This document shows positions 8,300-14,526 of a stretch of DNA of 20,877 nt, one piece after another. The translations under genes were made by a program, and so were the position numbers. The stretch comes from Euryarchaeota archaeon UBA501 (lineage in GTDB: Archaea; Thermoplasmatota; Poseidoniia; Poseidoniales; Thalassarchaeaceae). The stretch covers positions 4,390 through 25,266 of the forward strand of contig DAVT01000136.1 in NCBI GenBank assembly GCA_002505685.1, given 5' to 3'. Every line of letters starts with the position of its first letter. Position 1 is the stretch's first letter. The notes beneath the pieces are model-generated. The model ran no database searches and was not told the origin of the DNA. It saw only the letters and a program-made list of their open reading frames with translations.

Positions 8300-8316
8300 C
8301 ACCCACGAAGTGGGTG
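8300..8316. repeat. Inverted repeat between divergent RND and rpoL genes
   Basis: CACCCAC (8300-8306) and GTGGGTG (8310-8316) form a perfect 7-bp stem with loop GAA. It lies in the 94-nt divergent spacer between the exporter start (8272) and rpoL (8367). It could be an operator for either promoter or a leader hairpin. Apart from this repeat the spacer shows only a weak A/T-rich stretch (AATAAAG near 8321-8327). Confidence 0.5.
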
Positions 8317-8366
8317 ATGAATAAAGAAGACTCAAAAGGGAGGTCAGAGTCGGCGGGCTGGTCAAG

Positions 8367-8627
8367 ATGGCGATTAAGGTACTATTGAACGAGGGTCCGG
8401 AGTTGAGGATCCGTATTACAGGCGAAAGTCACACAGCACTCCAAATGTTCCGCTCAAGGTTGAATGAGAACAAGGATGTAGAATATGCAAACTATTTCGT
8501 CGGACATCCAGAACTCGATGAACCGGAGTTCTATGTTCGATGTAAGAAGGGAAAAGACCCTGCCAAGATACTGAAGGGACTTTGCAAAAATATTGCCAGC
8601 GAATTTGATGGCCTAACTCTACCTTGA
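8367..8627 (+). CDS. rpoL: DNA-directed RNA polymerase subunit L (Rpo11)
   Basis: This is a small subunit of archaeal RNA polymerase, homologous to eukaryotic Rpb11/AC19 and to the N-terminal part of bacterial alpha. It pairs with subunit D to nucleate enzyme assembly. At 86 aa it has the expected length. The family pattern is clear: an N-terminal strand, LRIRITGESHTALQMFRSRL with the conserved His-Thr, then VEYANYFVGHPELDEP (the conserved HPLLDEP-like block), a strand FYVRCK, and a C-terminal amphipathic helix KDPAKILKGLCKNI. The ATG at 8367 lacks a strong SD. truD follows within 1-10 nt on the same strand, so the two form an operon. This gene is one of the strongest markers that the DNA is archaeal. 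Confidence 0.95.
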   Translation: MAIKVLLNEGPELRIRITGESHTALQMFRSRLNENKDVEYANYFVGHPELDEPEFYVRCKKGKDPAKILKGLCKNIASEFDGLTLP

Positions 8628-8637
8628 AGTGGTGCAG

Positions 8638-10035
8638 ATGGAACCCGCGGAAATCGCGGCGGCCTGTGGGTTGTCAGGATATTCCTGTGAGGGAGAAGGT
8701 ATTGGCGGTATCCTCAAGTCTAGGTTCGAGGATTTTCGCGTCGAAGAAGTGGGTCGCATTCCTGCGATTGAACCACGTGGCCGATTCACCGTGGCTCGAG
8801 TCACCCTAACGAATTGGGAAACAAATCGATTTGTAGGTAAATTGGCGCGGATTCTGGGGATTTCAAAAAATAGAATCTGGTTTAGTGGGACCAAAGATAA
8901 GCGTGCAATTACAACACAATTACTTGTTATCGACGCACCACAAAAGAAGGTTTCAGAAATCGAAATGAGTGATGTTGACATTGAAGTTCTAGGACGTAGC
9001 CATCAGAAACTTGGCTTCGGCGACCATTCAGCGAATAGATTCACAATTACAGTTCGAGGATGTGCTGATTCCAAGGGTCACCCACTAGAGGCGAAAGAAG
9101 CGATTGCAAGAGTAAACAGTATTTTTGAAAAGATGGAGGAGAGATTGGGGCCTGGTAAGTTCCCCAATTGGATTGGGCCACAAAGATTTGGGGCGACAAG
9201 GCCAGTGACGCCAGTTGTTGGCCGGGCAGTTATCTCGGATGATTGGGAACAGGCCGTCAGTACATATCTTGGAATGCCAGGCATACACCAACAGGAAGAT
9301 GTTGTAGAATTTAGAACGCTTTGGAGGGAAACAGGGGATGTGGAGAAATGTCTCGAAATTATCCCAAAACATCTCGGCTTTGAGCGTGATATGTTACAAC
9401 ACCTGAAACGAAAACCTGAGGATTGGGTCGGAGCGTTTCGAAAATTACCCAACAACTTGCAACTGATGATGGTGCATAGTCTCCAATCGGAGGCATTCAA
9501 CCGAATTATTGCTGCAAGATTGGAGGCAGGATTGACCCTGACTGAACCCATTGCCGGAGATGTTGTGGGCATGATTCAAGATAATGGGAAAATCGATATG
9601 TCAAAATTGGTCGAGGTGGAGCCAGAAATTCAAACCCGAATTAGTAGAAATTGCAAAAAGGGTAGACTGGCGGTAACCGCAGCTCTACCTGGATCTGAAA
9701 GCGTGTTCACGGATTCAAGTCCCGGCAATATCGAGAGAAATGTTGTCGCCGAGATGGGATTGATTGATGAAGACTGGCAGGTGAGTGGAATCCCGAGATT
9801 GACTTCAAAGGGAAGCCGGCGGCCGTTAACCGTTGGATTCTCAGATTTCAGTGTGGAAGAAGCAAGCGATGTTGAATCATCACACCTGAGTACTCGGTTT
9901 TCCCAAGGTCCACTCGAAGGGGAAATTTGGAATCCCAATGGATGCGCGCTTAGATTGCGATTTTCCTTACCCAGTGGCACATATGCCACAGTACTGATGC
10001 GGGAGTTTATGCGAGCACCTTTGACTCAATACTGA
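8638..10035 (+). CDS. truD: tRNA pseudouridine(13) synthase TruD
   Basis: It isomerises uridine to pseudouridine in tRNA, at position 13 in the bacterial prototype; archaeal and Pus7-type members may also modify other sites. In 465-residue numbering the catalytic Asp87 lies in FSGTKDKRA, and NWIGPQRFG (about 177-185) is the TruD motif that follows the kinase-like hinge. The family-specific TRUD insertion spans about 200-350, and the closing LPSGTYATVLMREFMR block is near the C-terminus. Length matches archaeal TruD and is longer than E. coli TruD. The ATG at 8638 has GGTG just upstream; GTG at 8629 would add three residues. Its stop is one base from the stop of the convergent EF-1beta gene. 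Confidence 0.95.
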   Translation: MEPAEIAAACGLSGYSCEGEGIGGILKSRFEDFRVEEVGRIPAIEPRGRFTVARVTLTNWETNRFVGKLARILGISKNRIWFSGTKDKRAITTQLLVIDAPQKKVSEIEMSDVDIEVLGRSHQKLGFGDHSANRFTITVRGCADSKGHPLEAKEAIARVNSIFEKMEERLGPGKFPNWIGPQRFGATRPVTPVVGRAVISDDWEQAVSTYLGMPGIHQQEDVVEFRTLWRETGDVEKCLEIIPKHLGFERDMLQHLKRKPEDWVGAFRKLPNNLQLMMVHSLQSEAFNRIIAARLEAGLTLTEPIAGDVVGMIQDNGKIDMSKLVEVEPEIQTRISRNCKKGRLAVTAALPGSESVFTDSSPGNIERNVVAEMGLIDEDWQVSGIPRLTSKGSRRPLTVGFSDFSVEEASDVESSHLSTRFSQGPLEGEIWNPNGCALRLRFSLPSGTYATVLMREFMRAPLTQY

Positions 10036-10036
10036 A

Positions 10037-10309
10037 TCAAAGACGTCCGATTTCTAGAACTTCTACTTCGCCGACCCCAAGAATACTTCGAATCGAGTCC
10101 TCAAACTCATCCACTGTACCGTCACCCTCTTGGATCACACAATGCGCTTCAACGAATTTAAGACCGAAAGCAAGTGGCTTAGTTTCAACCATTTGGACCA
10201 CACCAACCTCACTATTCATTTCTTGCATAGCACTGGCGATTGTCTCGGCGTTGACGTCATCTACGTCAGGGTCGCACATAATCTTGTATTTTACAGCAAC
10301 TTCTCCCAT
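10037..10309 (-). CDS. ef1b: Archaeal elongation factor 1-beta (aEF-1B)
   Basis: This is the guanine-nucleotide exchange factor for aEF-1A, which restores the GTP form so it can reload aminoacyl-tRNA. The 90-aa length and layout are typical. The start GEVAVKYKIMCD, the middle KPLAFGLKFVEAHCVIQEGDGTVDEFEDSI and the end VGEVEVLEIGRL match the archaeal family, whose C-terminal tail is nearly always of that kind. The fold is a four-stranded ferredoxin-like domain. An AGGAGG (10317-10322) is placed 7 nt before the ATG and directly abuts the stop of the upstream zinc-ribbon gene, so the pair is cotranscribed and probably translationally coupled. This gene pair is common in euryarchaea. Confidence 0.95.
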   Translation of the reverse strand: MGEVAVKYKIMCDPDVDDVNAETIASAMQEMNSEVGVVQMVETKPLAFGLKFVEAHCVIQEGDGTVDEFEDSIRSILGVGEVEVLEIGRL

Positions 10310-10316
10310 GAGAAAT

Positions 10317-10322
10317 CCTCCT
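10317..10322 (-). promoter_or_regulatory. Shine-Dalgarno site of EF-1beta
   Basis: A perfect AGGAGG on the minus strand lies 7 nt before the EF-1beta ATG and immediately after the TGA of the zinc-ribbon gene. Confidence 0.85.
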
Positions 10323-10496
10323 TCAGGGACCCTGGAAATCGCAACCTTCAGCAGGGCAGTAGTAGGTTACGGCCTGATTGCGGCAACGCTCAGAGCGTCC
10401 GATAGGTTCGCCACAAATAGGACAAGGGAACGATGTGCTCTTGACTTCCGTCAACGGTACACCCGAGGCGGAACATTTTGTTGCGCGCTTCTGCAT
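10323..10496 (-). CDS. Small zinc-ribbon protein (57 aa) upstream of EF-1beta
   Basis: This very short gene is read on the minus strand from ATG at 10494-10496 to TGA at 10323-10325. The product has paired metal-binding knuckles: CSASG near 8-12, FPCPICG (Cys25, Cys28), RCRNQ (Cys38), and YYCPAEGCDFQGP (Cys47, Cys52). The ending and spacing match the small zinc-finger, RNA-binding-like proteins encoded next to aEF-1beta in many euryarchaea. Two positions that are Cys in four-knuckle relatives are Ser here (11 and 35), leaving six Cys. An in-frame TGA four codons upstream of the ATG fixes the start, and GAGGGA precedes it. The function is unknown; a ribosome- or RNA-associated role is inferred from the family and the EF-1beta linkage. 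Confidence 0.88.
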   Translation of the reverse strand: MQKRATKCSASGVPLTEVKSTSFPCPICGEPIGRSERCRNQAVTYYCPAEGCDFQGP

Positions 10497-10524
10497 ATTG
10501 GTCCCTCAGCGAGCCGGCGACCGA

Positions 10525-10533
10525 CTCCTCCTT
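10525..10533 (-). promoter_or_regulatory. Orphan Shine-Dalgarno-like site
   Basis: AAGGAGGAG on the minus strand is an almost ideal anti-SD match, but no ATG, GTG or TTG follows within 4-12 nt. The nearest gene start is the zinc-ribbon ATG, 28 nt further downstream. It may be a standby site, a relic start, or chance. Confidence 0.3.
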
Positions 10534-10566
10534 AATATGGTTGACCGAAGGTCTGCTAAATCAATT

Positions 10567-10980
10567 TCAGGCCTCAAGTACACTCAACCTACCCGTGCGC
10601 CCTGTGGAAACGACTTTTTGGCCATGGGTATATCGACACCAACCACCTTGAATTGAAATGATATCTCCCGTCCGCACGAGATCCACTTGGTCACCCCAAA
10701 GAACCAACCCGATTAGGCCCGATTCATCGCGCCCACATGCAGCCGCAACCGAACCTTTCCAGCCCTTCGACATGACCGTTCGACGTGGATATCTTCGCAA
10801 AATTAGCAATTCGATTCGCCCTACTGGTCGGTTTGGAATCAAATCTTCCACGCGGGTTCTAGGGGTGATTTTGGGCGAGACCCTTGCTTTCTGCCGACCC
10901 ATTTCTCGAAGGATACTTCGGCGGCTTGAGCGTTGTCGATGTTCTAGCGGGCTATTGTTTGCAATCATACTGACAGACAT
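10567..10980 (-). CDS. OB-fold nucleic-acid-binding protein (SSB/RPA-like)
   Basis: This 137-aa protein has a basic, unstructured N-terminal tail (about 1-40, many Arg) followed by a single OB fold. Typical archaeal SSB/RPA features are visible: a first strand VEDLIPNRPVGRIELLILRR, a GLIGLVLWGDQ turn (cf. the LWDEQ motif of archaeal SSBs), DLVRTGDIISIQGG and a final strand ending GRTGRLSVLEA. It probably binds single-stranded DNA or RNA; which one is not visible. I choose ATG at 10978-10980 because AAGGAG (10989-10994) lies 8 nt upstream; the in-frame ATG at 11031 has no SD and would cover an inverted repeat. It follows rlmE on the same strand and is probably cotranscribed. Confidence 0.8.
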   Translation of the reverse strand: MSVSMIANNSPLEHRQRSSRRSILREMGRQKARVSPKITPRTRVEDLIPNRPVGRIELLILRRYPRRTVMSKGWKGSVAAACGRDESGLIGLVLWGDQVDLVRTGDIISIQGGWCRYTHGQKVVSTGRTGRLSVLEA

Positions 10981-10988
10981 TGTTTCAA

Positions 10989-10994
10989 CTCCTT
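10989..10994 (-). promoter_or_regulatory. Shine-Dalgarno site deciding the OB-fold gene start
   Basis: AAGGAG on the minus strand lies 8 nt before ATG 10980. It favours that start over the longer alternative at 11031. Confidence 0.7.
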
Positions 10995-10999
10995 GGAGC

Positions 11000-11029
11000 G
11001 ACTGAGATGATTGCCAATGGTCATCAGTC
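11000..11029 (-). repeat. Imperfect hairpin between rlmE and the OB-fold gene
   Basis: GACTGA (11000-11005) pairs with TCAGTC (11024-11029); after a 2-nt bulge, TGA/TCA adds three pairs around a 10-nt loop. It lies 32 nt after the rlmE stop and upstream of the OB-fold gene start. Its role is unknown. Confidence 0.35.
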
Positions 11030-11061
11030 ATTTCGATGAGGGGTAAGTGAAAGTGAATGTG

Positions 11062-11856
11062 TTATTCCTTCTTAGGAATCCGCCTAAATCCACTTTTGAT
11101 TTCACCGGATAACTCGTCCTTTTTGGGCTGGATGATGCCCTCTGATTCCAAGTGCAAATCAAGTTCTTGGGCTACAGATTTGTCACGTGATCCTTTCTTG
11201 GGTAGAGGCAATTTATTTTTGCAAACCAAGAATACTTCTGACGATGAATTGCGAGATGCATCGGGGGAAAAGCGCTGGACTCTTGAAAAACGTTGCTTGG
11301 CAGCTTTGACGATTCCTTCAATTCCAGTACCTTGGAAAATTTTTGTCACGAATGCTCCCCCCGGTGCCAAGAGTGGGAGAGTGAAGTCAAAAACCATCGC
11401 TACAAGTTCAAGGGAAATGGCTTGGTCTCTATCGTACTGGCCTGTCAGGCGTGGAGAAATGTCAGATACGATCGTGTTGAACAATCGTTGTTCTTGTTCA
11501 CCTTGTGGTAGCAATGTACCATCCACTTTCATCCCTTCTTGAAGGAGTTCCAGAATTTGTTGCTGTGAAGTTGAGTCTGTAACGTCTCCAGTCACCATTT
11601 GGGCGCCTTCAACTGGTGCGCTAGCAAGCAAATCGATGCCGATAACCAAGCCGTTCGGCCCTGTTTCCTCTACTGCAACTTGGGTCCAGCCACCTGGGTG
11701 ACACCCTACATCAAAAACAAGATCACCTTCGCGTATTAGGTGGAACTTTTCCTGAATCTGCTTGAGTTTGAAGGCTGACCTAGCCCGGTAACCCTTCGAA
11801 CGGGCTTGACGACGCCAAGTATCGCGCTGATGAGCTTGAAACCAGCGCTTACTCAT
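11062..11856 (-). CDS. rlmE: 23S rRNA 2'-O-methyltransferase, RlmE/FtsJ family
   Basis: This is a SAM-dependent ribose 2'-O-methyltransferase of the RrmJ/FtsJ family; the bacterial prototype methylates U2552 in the 23S rRNA A-loop. The start, RWFQAHQRDTWRRQARSKGYRARSAFKL, is diagnostic. The K-D-K-E tetrad is complete: Lys30, Asp132 (SDISPRLTG), Lys172 (TKIFQG) and Glu207 (SSEVFLVCKN). The SAM site is VFDVGCHPGGWTQ (48-60), with Cys-His where Ala-Ala or Cys-Ala is more usual. A charged C-terminal tail of about 50 residues extends past the domain. GAGG lies 9 nt before the ATG. It heads a probable rlmE/OB-fold unit and is divergent, by 39 nt, from a secreted thioredoxin-fold gene. Confidence 0.94.
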   Translation of the reverse strand: MSKRWFQAHQRDTWRRQARSKGYRARSAFKLKQIQEKFHLIREGDLVFDVGCHPGGWTQVAVEETGPNGLVIGIDLLASAPVEGAQMVTGDVTDSTSQQQILELLQEGMKVDGTLLPQGEQEQRLFNTIVSDISPRLTGQYDRDQAISLELVAMVFDFTLPLLAPGGAFVTKIFQGTGIEGIVKAAKQRFSRVQRFSPDASRNSSSEVFLVCKNKLPLPKKGSRDKSVAQELDLHLESEGIIQPKKDELSGEIKSGFRRIPKKE

Positions 11857-11895
11857 TGAACATCCTCATCTTCGGGCCATGCTCGGGATATGTAA

Positions 11896-12819
11896 ATGAG
11901 ACCCGTTATCAGCGCCCATAACATGCAGATGAGGATGTTACTCGTGCTGTTCGTTCTCTTGTTGCAGCCATTTGCTTTGGCTGACACGACCACTCCGACT
12001 GAAACTCGCGAAGCACATGGAGGGCACGCTATTTTGCTTGAACAATACACTGCGACATGGTGTGACAGTTGCGCAACAATTGACCCATGGGTGACCGATT
12101 TTGCGGATTCACATTCATCTCGTGTTGAGCGTGTTGCATTGCACCCAAATGACCACGATCCATTTGGAAACCCGTTGACAACTAAGAGAATCGCCCAAAA
12201 GCAAGTTGAACATCAACTCCAATTACCAACATTCTGGTTTGACGGGCAAGGGGAATTACAAGGTGCTGTTTCTCAAAGCCTCTTGGAGAATGAGTTGCGT
12301 TCTGCCGAAGCGAACCGAGCTGACTGGATTGGAATGAGTGTGTGGTGGGATACGTGGGTAAACGACTCACAGGAAAAAGCACATCAACTCTCCATACACG
12401 TGAATGAAGAGTTATCTGCGAACGTCACGATTACAGTATTTCGAATTCAATCACTAGAAATGACCAGTGAAATTGCAAACAACGGTATCGATGTTCACCA
12501 CGATGTCGCCACGCAGATGATAACTTTTGATCGAGATGGGATTGTATCTCATATTTTCGATGGAGATTATGGTTGGACAATTTCCAGTGACAACCCGCAT
12601 CATCAAGGAGGTGTTACTGAATACAAATTTAGCACACAGGGTGAAGTAGATGGATTTGTGACGGTAATCGAAGATAATGGTCAAGTTCGGAGTGTTGTCG
12701 GAATTCATGATGGTGAAAATCCCCGAAATCCGGAAATATATGAGAATTTAGGGTTGTTTTGGCTGATTGTTGCGCTAGCGATGTCTAGCATACTTTTGGC
12801 GCGAGGAGGCAAGCAGTAA
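11896..12819 (+). CDS. Secreted thioredoxin-fold protein with C-terminal membrane anchor (Omp28-like)
   Basis: This is an extracytoplasmic thiol-disulfide protein. The N-terminus is a signal peptide (LLVLFVLLLQPFALA, about 15-29). A thioredoxin-like domain follows: strand AILLEQYTATW, active site WCDSC (Cys56, Cys59), a helix, VERVALHPNDHDPFGNPLT, and a cis-Pro-type strand LPTFWFDG. The long HPNDHDPFGN insert recalls Omp28-related proteins. These are the only two cysteines. The rest (about 140-270) is beta-rich, and a single TM at 284-302 with a short basic end (RGGKQ) anchors it outside the membrane. The start is uncertain: ATG at 11896, 11923, 11929 or 11935, with ATATGTAAAT at 11888-11897 a possible TATA-like element for the later ones. 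A role in disulfide exchange with the VKOR system nearby is inference. Confidence 0.75.
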   Translation: MRPVISAHNMQMRMLLVLFVLLLQPFALADTTTPTETREAHGGHAILLEQYTATWCDSCATIDPWVTDFADSHSSRVERVALHPNDHDPFGNPLTTKRIAQKQVEHQLQLPTFWFDGQGELQGAVSQSLLENELRSAEANRADWIGMSVWWDTWVNDSQEKAHQLSIHVNEELSANVTITVFRIQSLEMTSEIANNGIDVHHDVATQMITFDRDGIVSHIFDGDYGWTISSDNPHHQGGVTEYKFSTQGEVDGFVTVIEDNGQVRSVVGIHDGENPRNPEIYENLGLFWLIVALAMSSILLARGGKQ

Positions 12820-12828
12820 CTTACACCT

Positions 12829-12849
12829 ATATTATTCTCTGTTTTTCTT
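12829..12849 (+). terminator. T-rich stretch after the thioredoxin-fold gene
   Basis: A pyrimidine-rich run ending GTTTTTCTT starts 10 nt after the stop at 12819. Archaeal RNA polymerase terminates at such U-rich tracts, so this is a plausible terminator. A weak GCAA/TTGC repeat follows at 12852-12864. Confidence 0.35.
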
Positions 12850-12901
12850 GTGCAATCGAGTTGCTGCGAAGCATTCATAGTCCCTCAGCACTAACTATAC
12901 T

Positions 12902-13192
12902 ATGATGGCGTACGTCCCTGAAGAAAGAGAAGAAGAGCGCCTTGGGGGTGCTCAAGCGGTTCGAGAATGGCTGGTTGAATATGTGGTCGAATTACCAGAA
13001 CAAAATGCAGTTCGGATGATTACTGTCATCCGTGGAGCAGAGATGTCTGAAGTCCAAGGACGATTGTATGATGTCCTTCGTGCACAATATGCGGCTGAAG
13101 CTAGACTTGATGTGACTGTAATCCGTATGGAGCCTGTCGACATGCGTACCGATGTCGGGTTGTTCGAAATCGGTGGTGTCTACCAGCCCTGA
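12902..13192 (+). CDS. Small hypothetical protein (96 aa)
   Basis: I do not recognise this gene with confidence. The product is acidic at the N-terminus and soluble, with a predicted strand-strand-helix-strand core: EWLVEYVVEL, AVRMITVIRG, MSEVQGRLYDVLRAQYAAE and DVTVIRMEPV. That order recalls small ribosomal or ferredoxin-like folds, including eL20/LX, but key LX residues are not visible, so I do not claim it. It has no cysteine, signal peptide or TM. The start is ATG-ATG at 12902 with no SD, so it may be leaderless. Its TGA stop directly abuts the TAA of the convergent VKOR gene. Confidence 0.6.
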   Translation: MMAYVPEEREEERLGGAQAVREWLVEYVVELPEQNAVRMITVIRGAEMSEVQGRLYDVLRAQYAAEARLDVTVIRMEPVDMRTDVGLFEIGGVYQP

Positions 13193-13846
13193 TTACTTCT
13201 TCTTGTTCTTACGAGCTTCTGCAAGTAATTCTGCCTTCGACCGTTTCGGCCCATCTGTATCCCAGTTTCCTTGATCGCGCTCTTGCCGGATGGTATACAA
13301 CAAGAACATGGTCGCAATCAATGCGATATGCACACTGGTGCAATAGGGACAGATGTGAGGAGCGCCTTCAACCAGTACCAATTCCACGAATACCAACCAA
13401 ACGATACCGGGGGCACTGGGCAGGCTGGCCCACCACGCATAGTCAACGTACTTCTGTGCCCAATCTGCTTTCATGTCGATGAGAATAGTCAATGTGAACC
13501 AACCGAGCAATGCGAATGCCAGCATTCCAATCAGACCCCATGGGAGTCCGATGAATGGGTCTGTGGAATAATTTGGATCTCCTATAACCGAGCCGCACTG
13601 AACAAGGCCTTCTGCCGCACAAAGGTTAGATGGTCCTGTTTGGAGTTGGTAGTGGATCATCAGGGTCCATGCACTGGCTAGCAAACCGCCCATTTCTACA
13701 ATGAACAATCCCAAAACTTTCTTTCTCATCGAACTAAATGATTCAGTTTTTGGAAGAGACAAACGCTCCATACCAACTGCAAGGCCCACGGCCATGATAG
13801 ATAGGAACGCAATTAGTGGACCATGCTCCATCATTACTGAACTCAT
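13193..13846 (-). CDS. Vitamin K epoxide reductase (VKOR) family membrane oxidase
   Basis: VKOR homologues act as DsbB-like quinone-linked oxidases that reoxidise an extracytoplasmic thioredoxin-like partner. The 217-aa protein has about five membrane spans. It has the two required cysteine pairs: Cys76 and Cys84 in the loop before TM2 (CAAEGLVQC), and the CPYC active site Cys166-Cys169 in the motif HICPYCTSVH. FIGLPWGLIGMLAF matches the family's conserved segment after the loop cysteines. The C-terminus is a basic cytoplasmic tail ending KKK. Its ATG overlaps the stop of the membrane thioredoxin gene by 4 nt (ATGA), which is strong evidence for coupled expression of oxidase and partner. Confidence 0.93.
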   Translation of the reverse strand: MSSVMMEHGPLIAFLSIMAVGLAVGMERLSLPKTESFSSMRKKVLGLFIVEMGGLLASAWTLMIHYQLQTGPSNLCAAEGLVQCGSVIGDPNYSTDPFIGLPWGLIGMLAFALLGWFTLTILIDMKADWAQKYVDYAWWASLPSAPGIVWLVFVELVLVEGAPHICPYCTSVHIALIATMFLLYTIRQERDQGNWDTDGPKRSKAELLAEARKNKKK

Positions 13847-14526
13847 GCGGGCACCCCTATGTGATATTGGAGGGCGGCTGCAGGGTCGGACAACTGATCA
13901 TTGGAATGTTGACCGCTATTCCATTGAACAATGCCATCGGGCGACAAAAGCAGATAGAATGGTGTCCCTGGCAAATTGTAATCCTTGGCGATTGAACGAT
14001 CTAAATCGTCAATGTAGGGCCAAAGGTGTTCTCCTCCCGGCCTTTGGTCGCAGTTCGCCTTGTCTGAGCGGCAACCTGAATTGTCCCTCTTCATCTTGTA
14101 ATCTTCAATCTCTTTCAGGCTACTCGAGTGACCTGTTATCTGCAACTCGGTTGCAACGGTCAAAAATTGAACTGATGCCCCCCATTGGTTGTGCCAATTG
14201 GTATGATCATCACCCGAATCAAAGCAATATGGACAATCTGTATCGATAAACAGTAGGAAGACCCACTCGCCTTCAGCCCCTTCAGTCCAAGTCTGGTCGA
14301 TGTAATCGTACAACTCAAAATCCGACCAAGTCGATTCATATGCCTGTGAAGCGAAATTGGGCGCAAGTTGACCTTCAGCGACTCCTATGTCTGCAGGTGG
14401 AGAAAGAAGAAAAACAGATACCATAACCACAGAAAGGACTCCTGAAATGCCGAAAAACGACATAATCCTAGCATCTGCATCTTCGTCATTGTTTAGCATT
14501 CGATAATTGTGCGATTCAGTTTTCAT
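13843..14526 (-). CDS. Membrane-anchored thioredoxin-like protein (CPYC), VKOR partner
   Basis: This is a predicted extracytoplasmic disulfide carrier. A single N-terminal TM (about 24-42) anchors it. The thioredoxin-like domain shows VFLLFIDTDCPYC with active-site Cys98 and Cys101, and a cis-proline loop LPGTPFYLLLSPDG (Pro189). A second cysteine pair, Cys152 and Cys159, lies in an inserted loop (GCRSDKANC) and could form a structural or relay disulfide. The CPYC dipeptide is the same as that of the VKOR encoded next to it. The gene overlaps both neighbours by 4 nt (ATGA at 14523-14526 and 13843-13846). DsbA-like oxidase function with VKOR is inferred from domain and context; an isomerase or reductase role is possible. 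Confidence 0.85.
   Translation of the reverse strand: MKTESHNYRMLNNDEDADARIMSFFGISGVLSVVMVSVFLLSPPADIGVAEGQLAPNFASQAYESTWSDFELYDYIDQTWTEGAEGEWVFLLFIDTDCPYCFDSGDDHTNWHNQWGASVQFLTVATELQITGHSSSLKEIEDYKMKRDNSGCRSDKANCDQRPGGEHLWPYIDDLDRSIAKDYNLPGTPFYLLLSPDGIVQWNSGQHSNDQLSDPAAALQYHIGVPA

Noticed and set aside
8314..8345. Possible C/D box sRNA (GTGATGA as box C) in the RND-rpoL spacer.
   Set aside because: No box D (CTGA) at a suitable distance and no terminal stem.
10360..10560. A protein-like frame on the minus strand overlapping the zinc-ribbon gene in another frame.
   Set aside because: It has no start codon near the upstream SD-like site, and the zinc-ribbon frame matches a known family linked to aEF-1beta.
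11000..11030. Possible C/D box sRNA on the minus strand (CTGATGA).
   Set aside because: No matching box D downstream; the hairpin explains the motif better.
10981..11031. Longer start of the OB-fold gene at ATG 11031.
   Set aside because: It has no SD, while ATG 10980 has AAGGAG at 8 nt; the extra codons also cover an inverted repeat.
12902..13192. Ribosomal protein eL20/LX identity for the 96-aa gene.
   Set aside because: Only the strand-strand-helix-strand order agrees; the conserved residues of LX are not visible.
13271..14249. Plus-strand open frames opposite VKOR and the thioredoxin.
   Set aside because: Shadows of well-supported genes on the other strand, with no protein family features.
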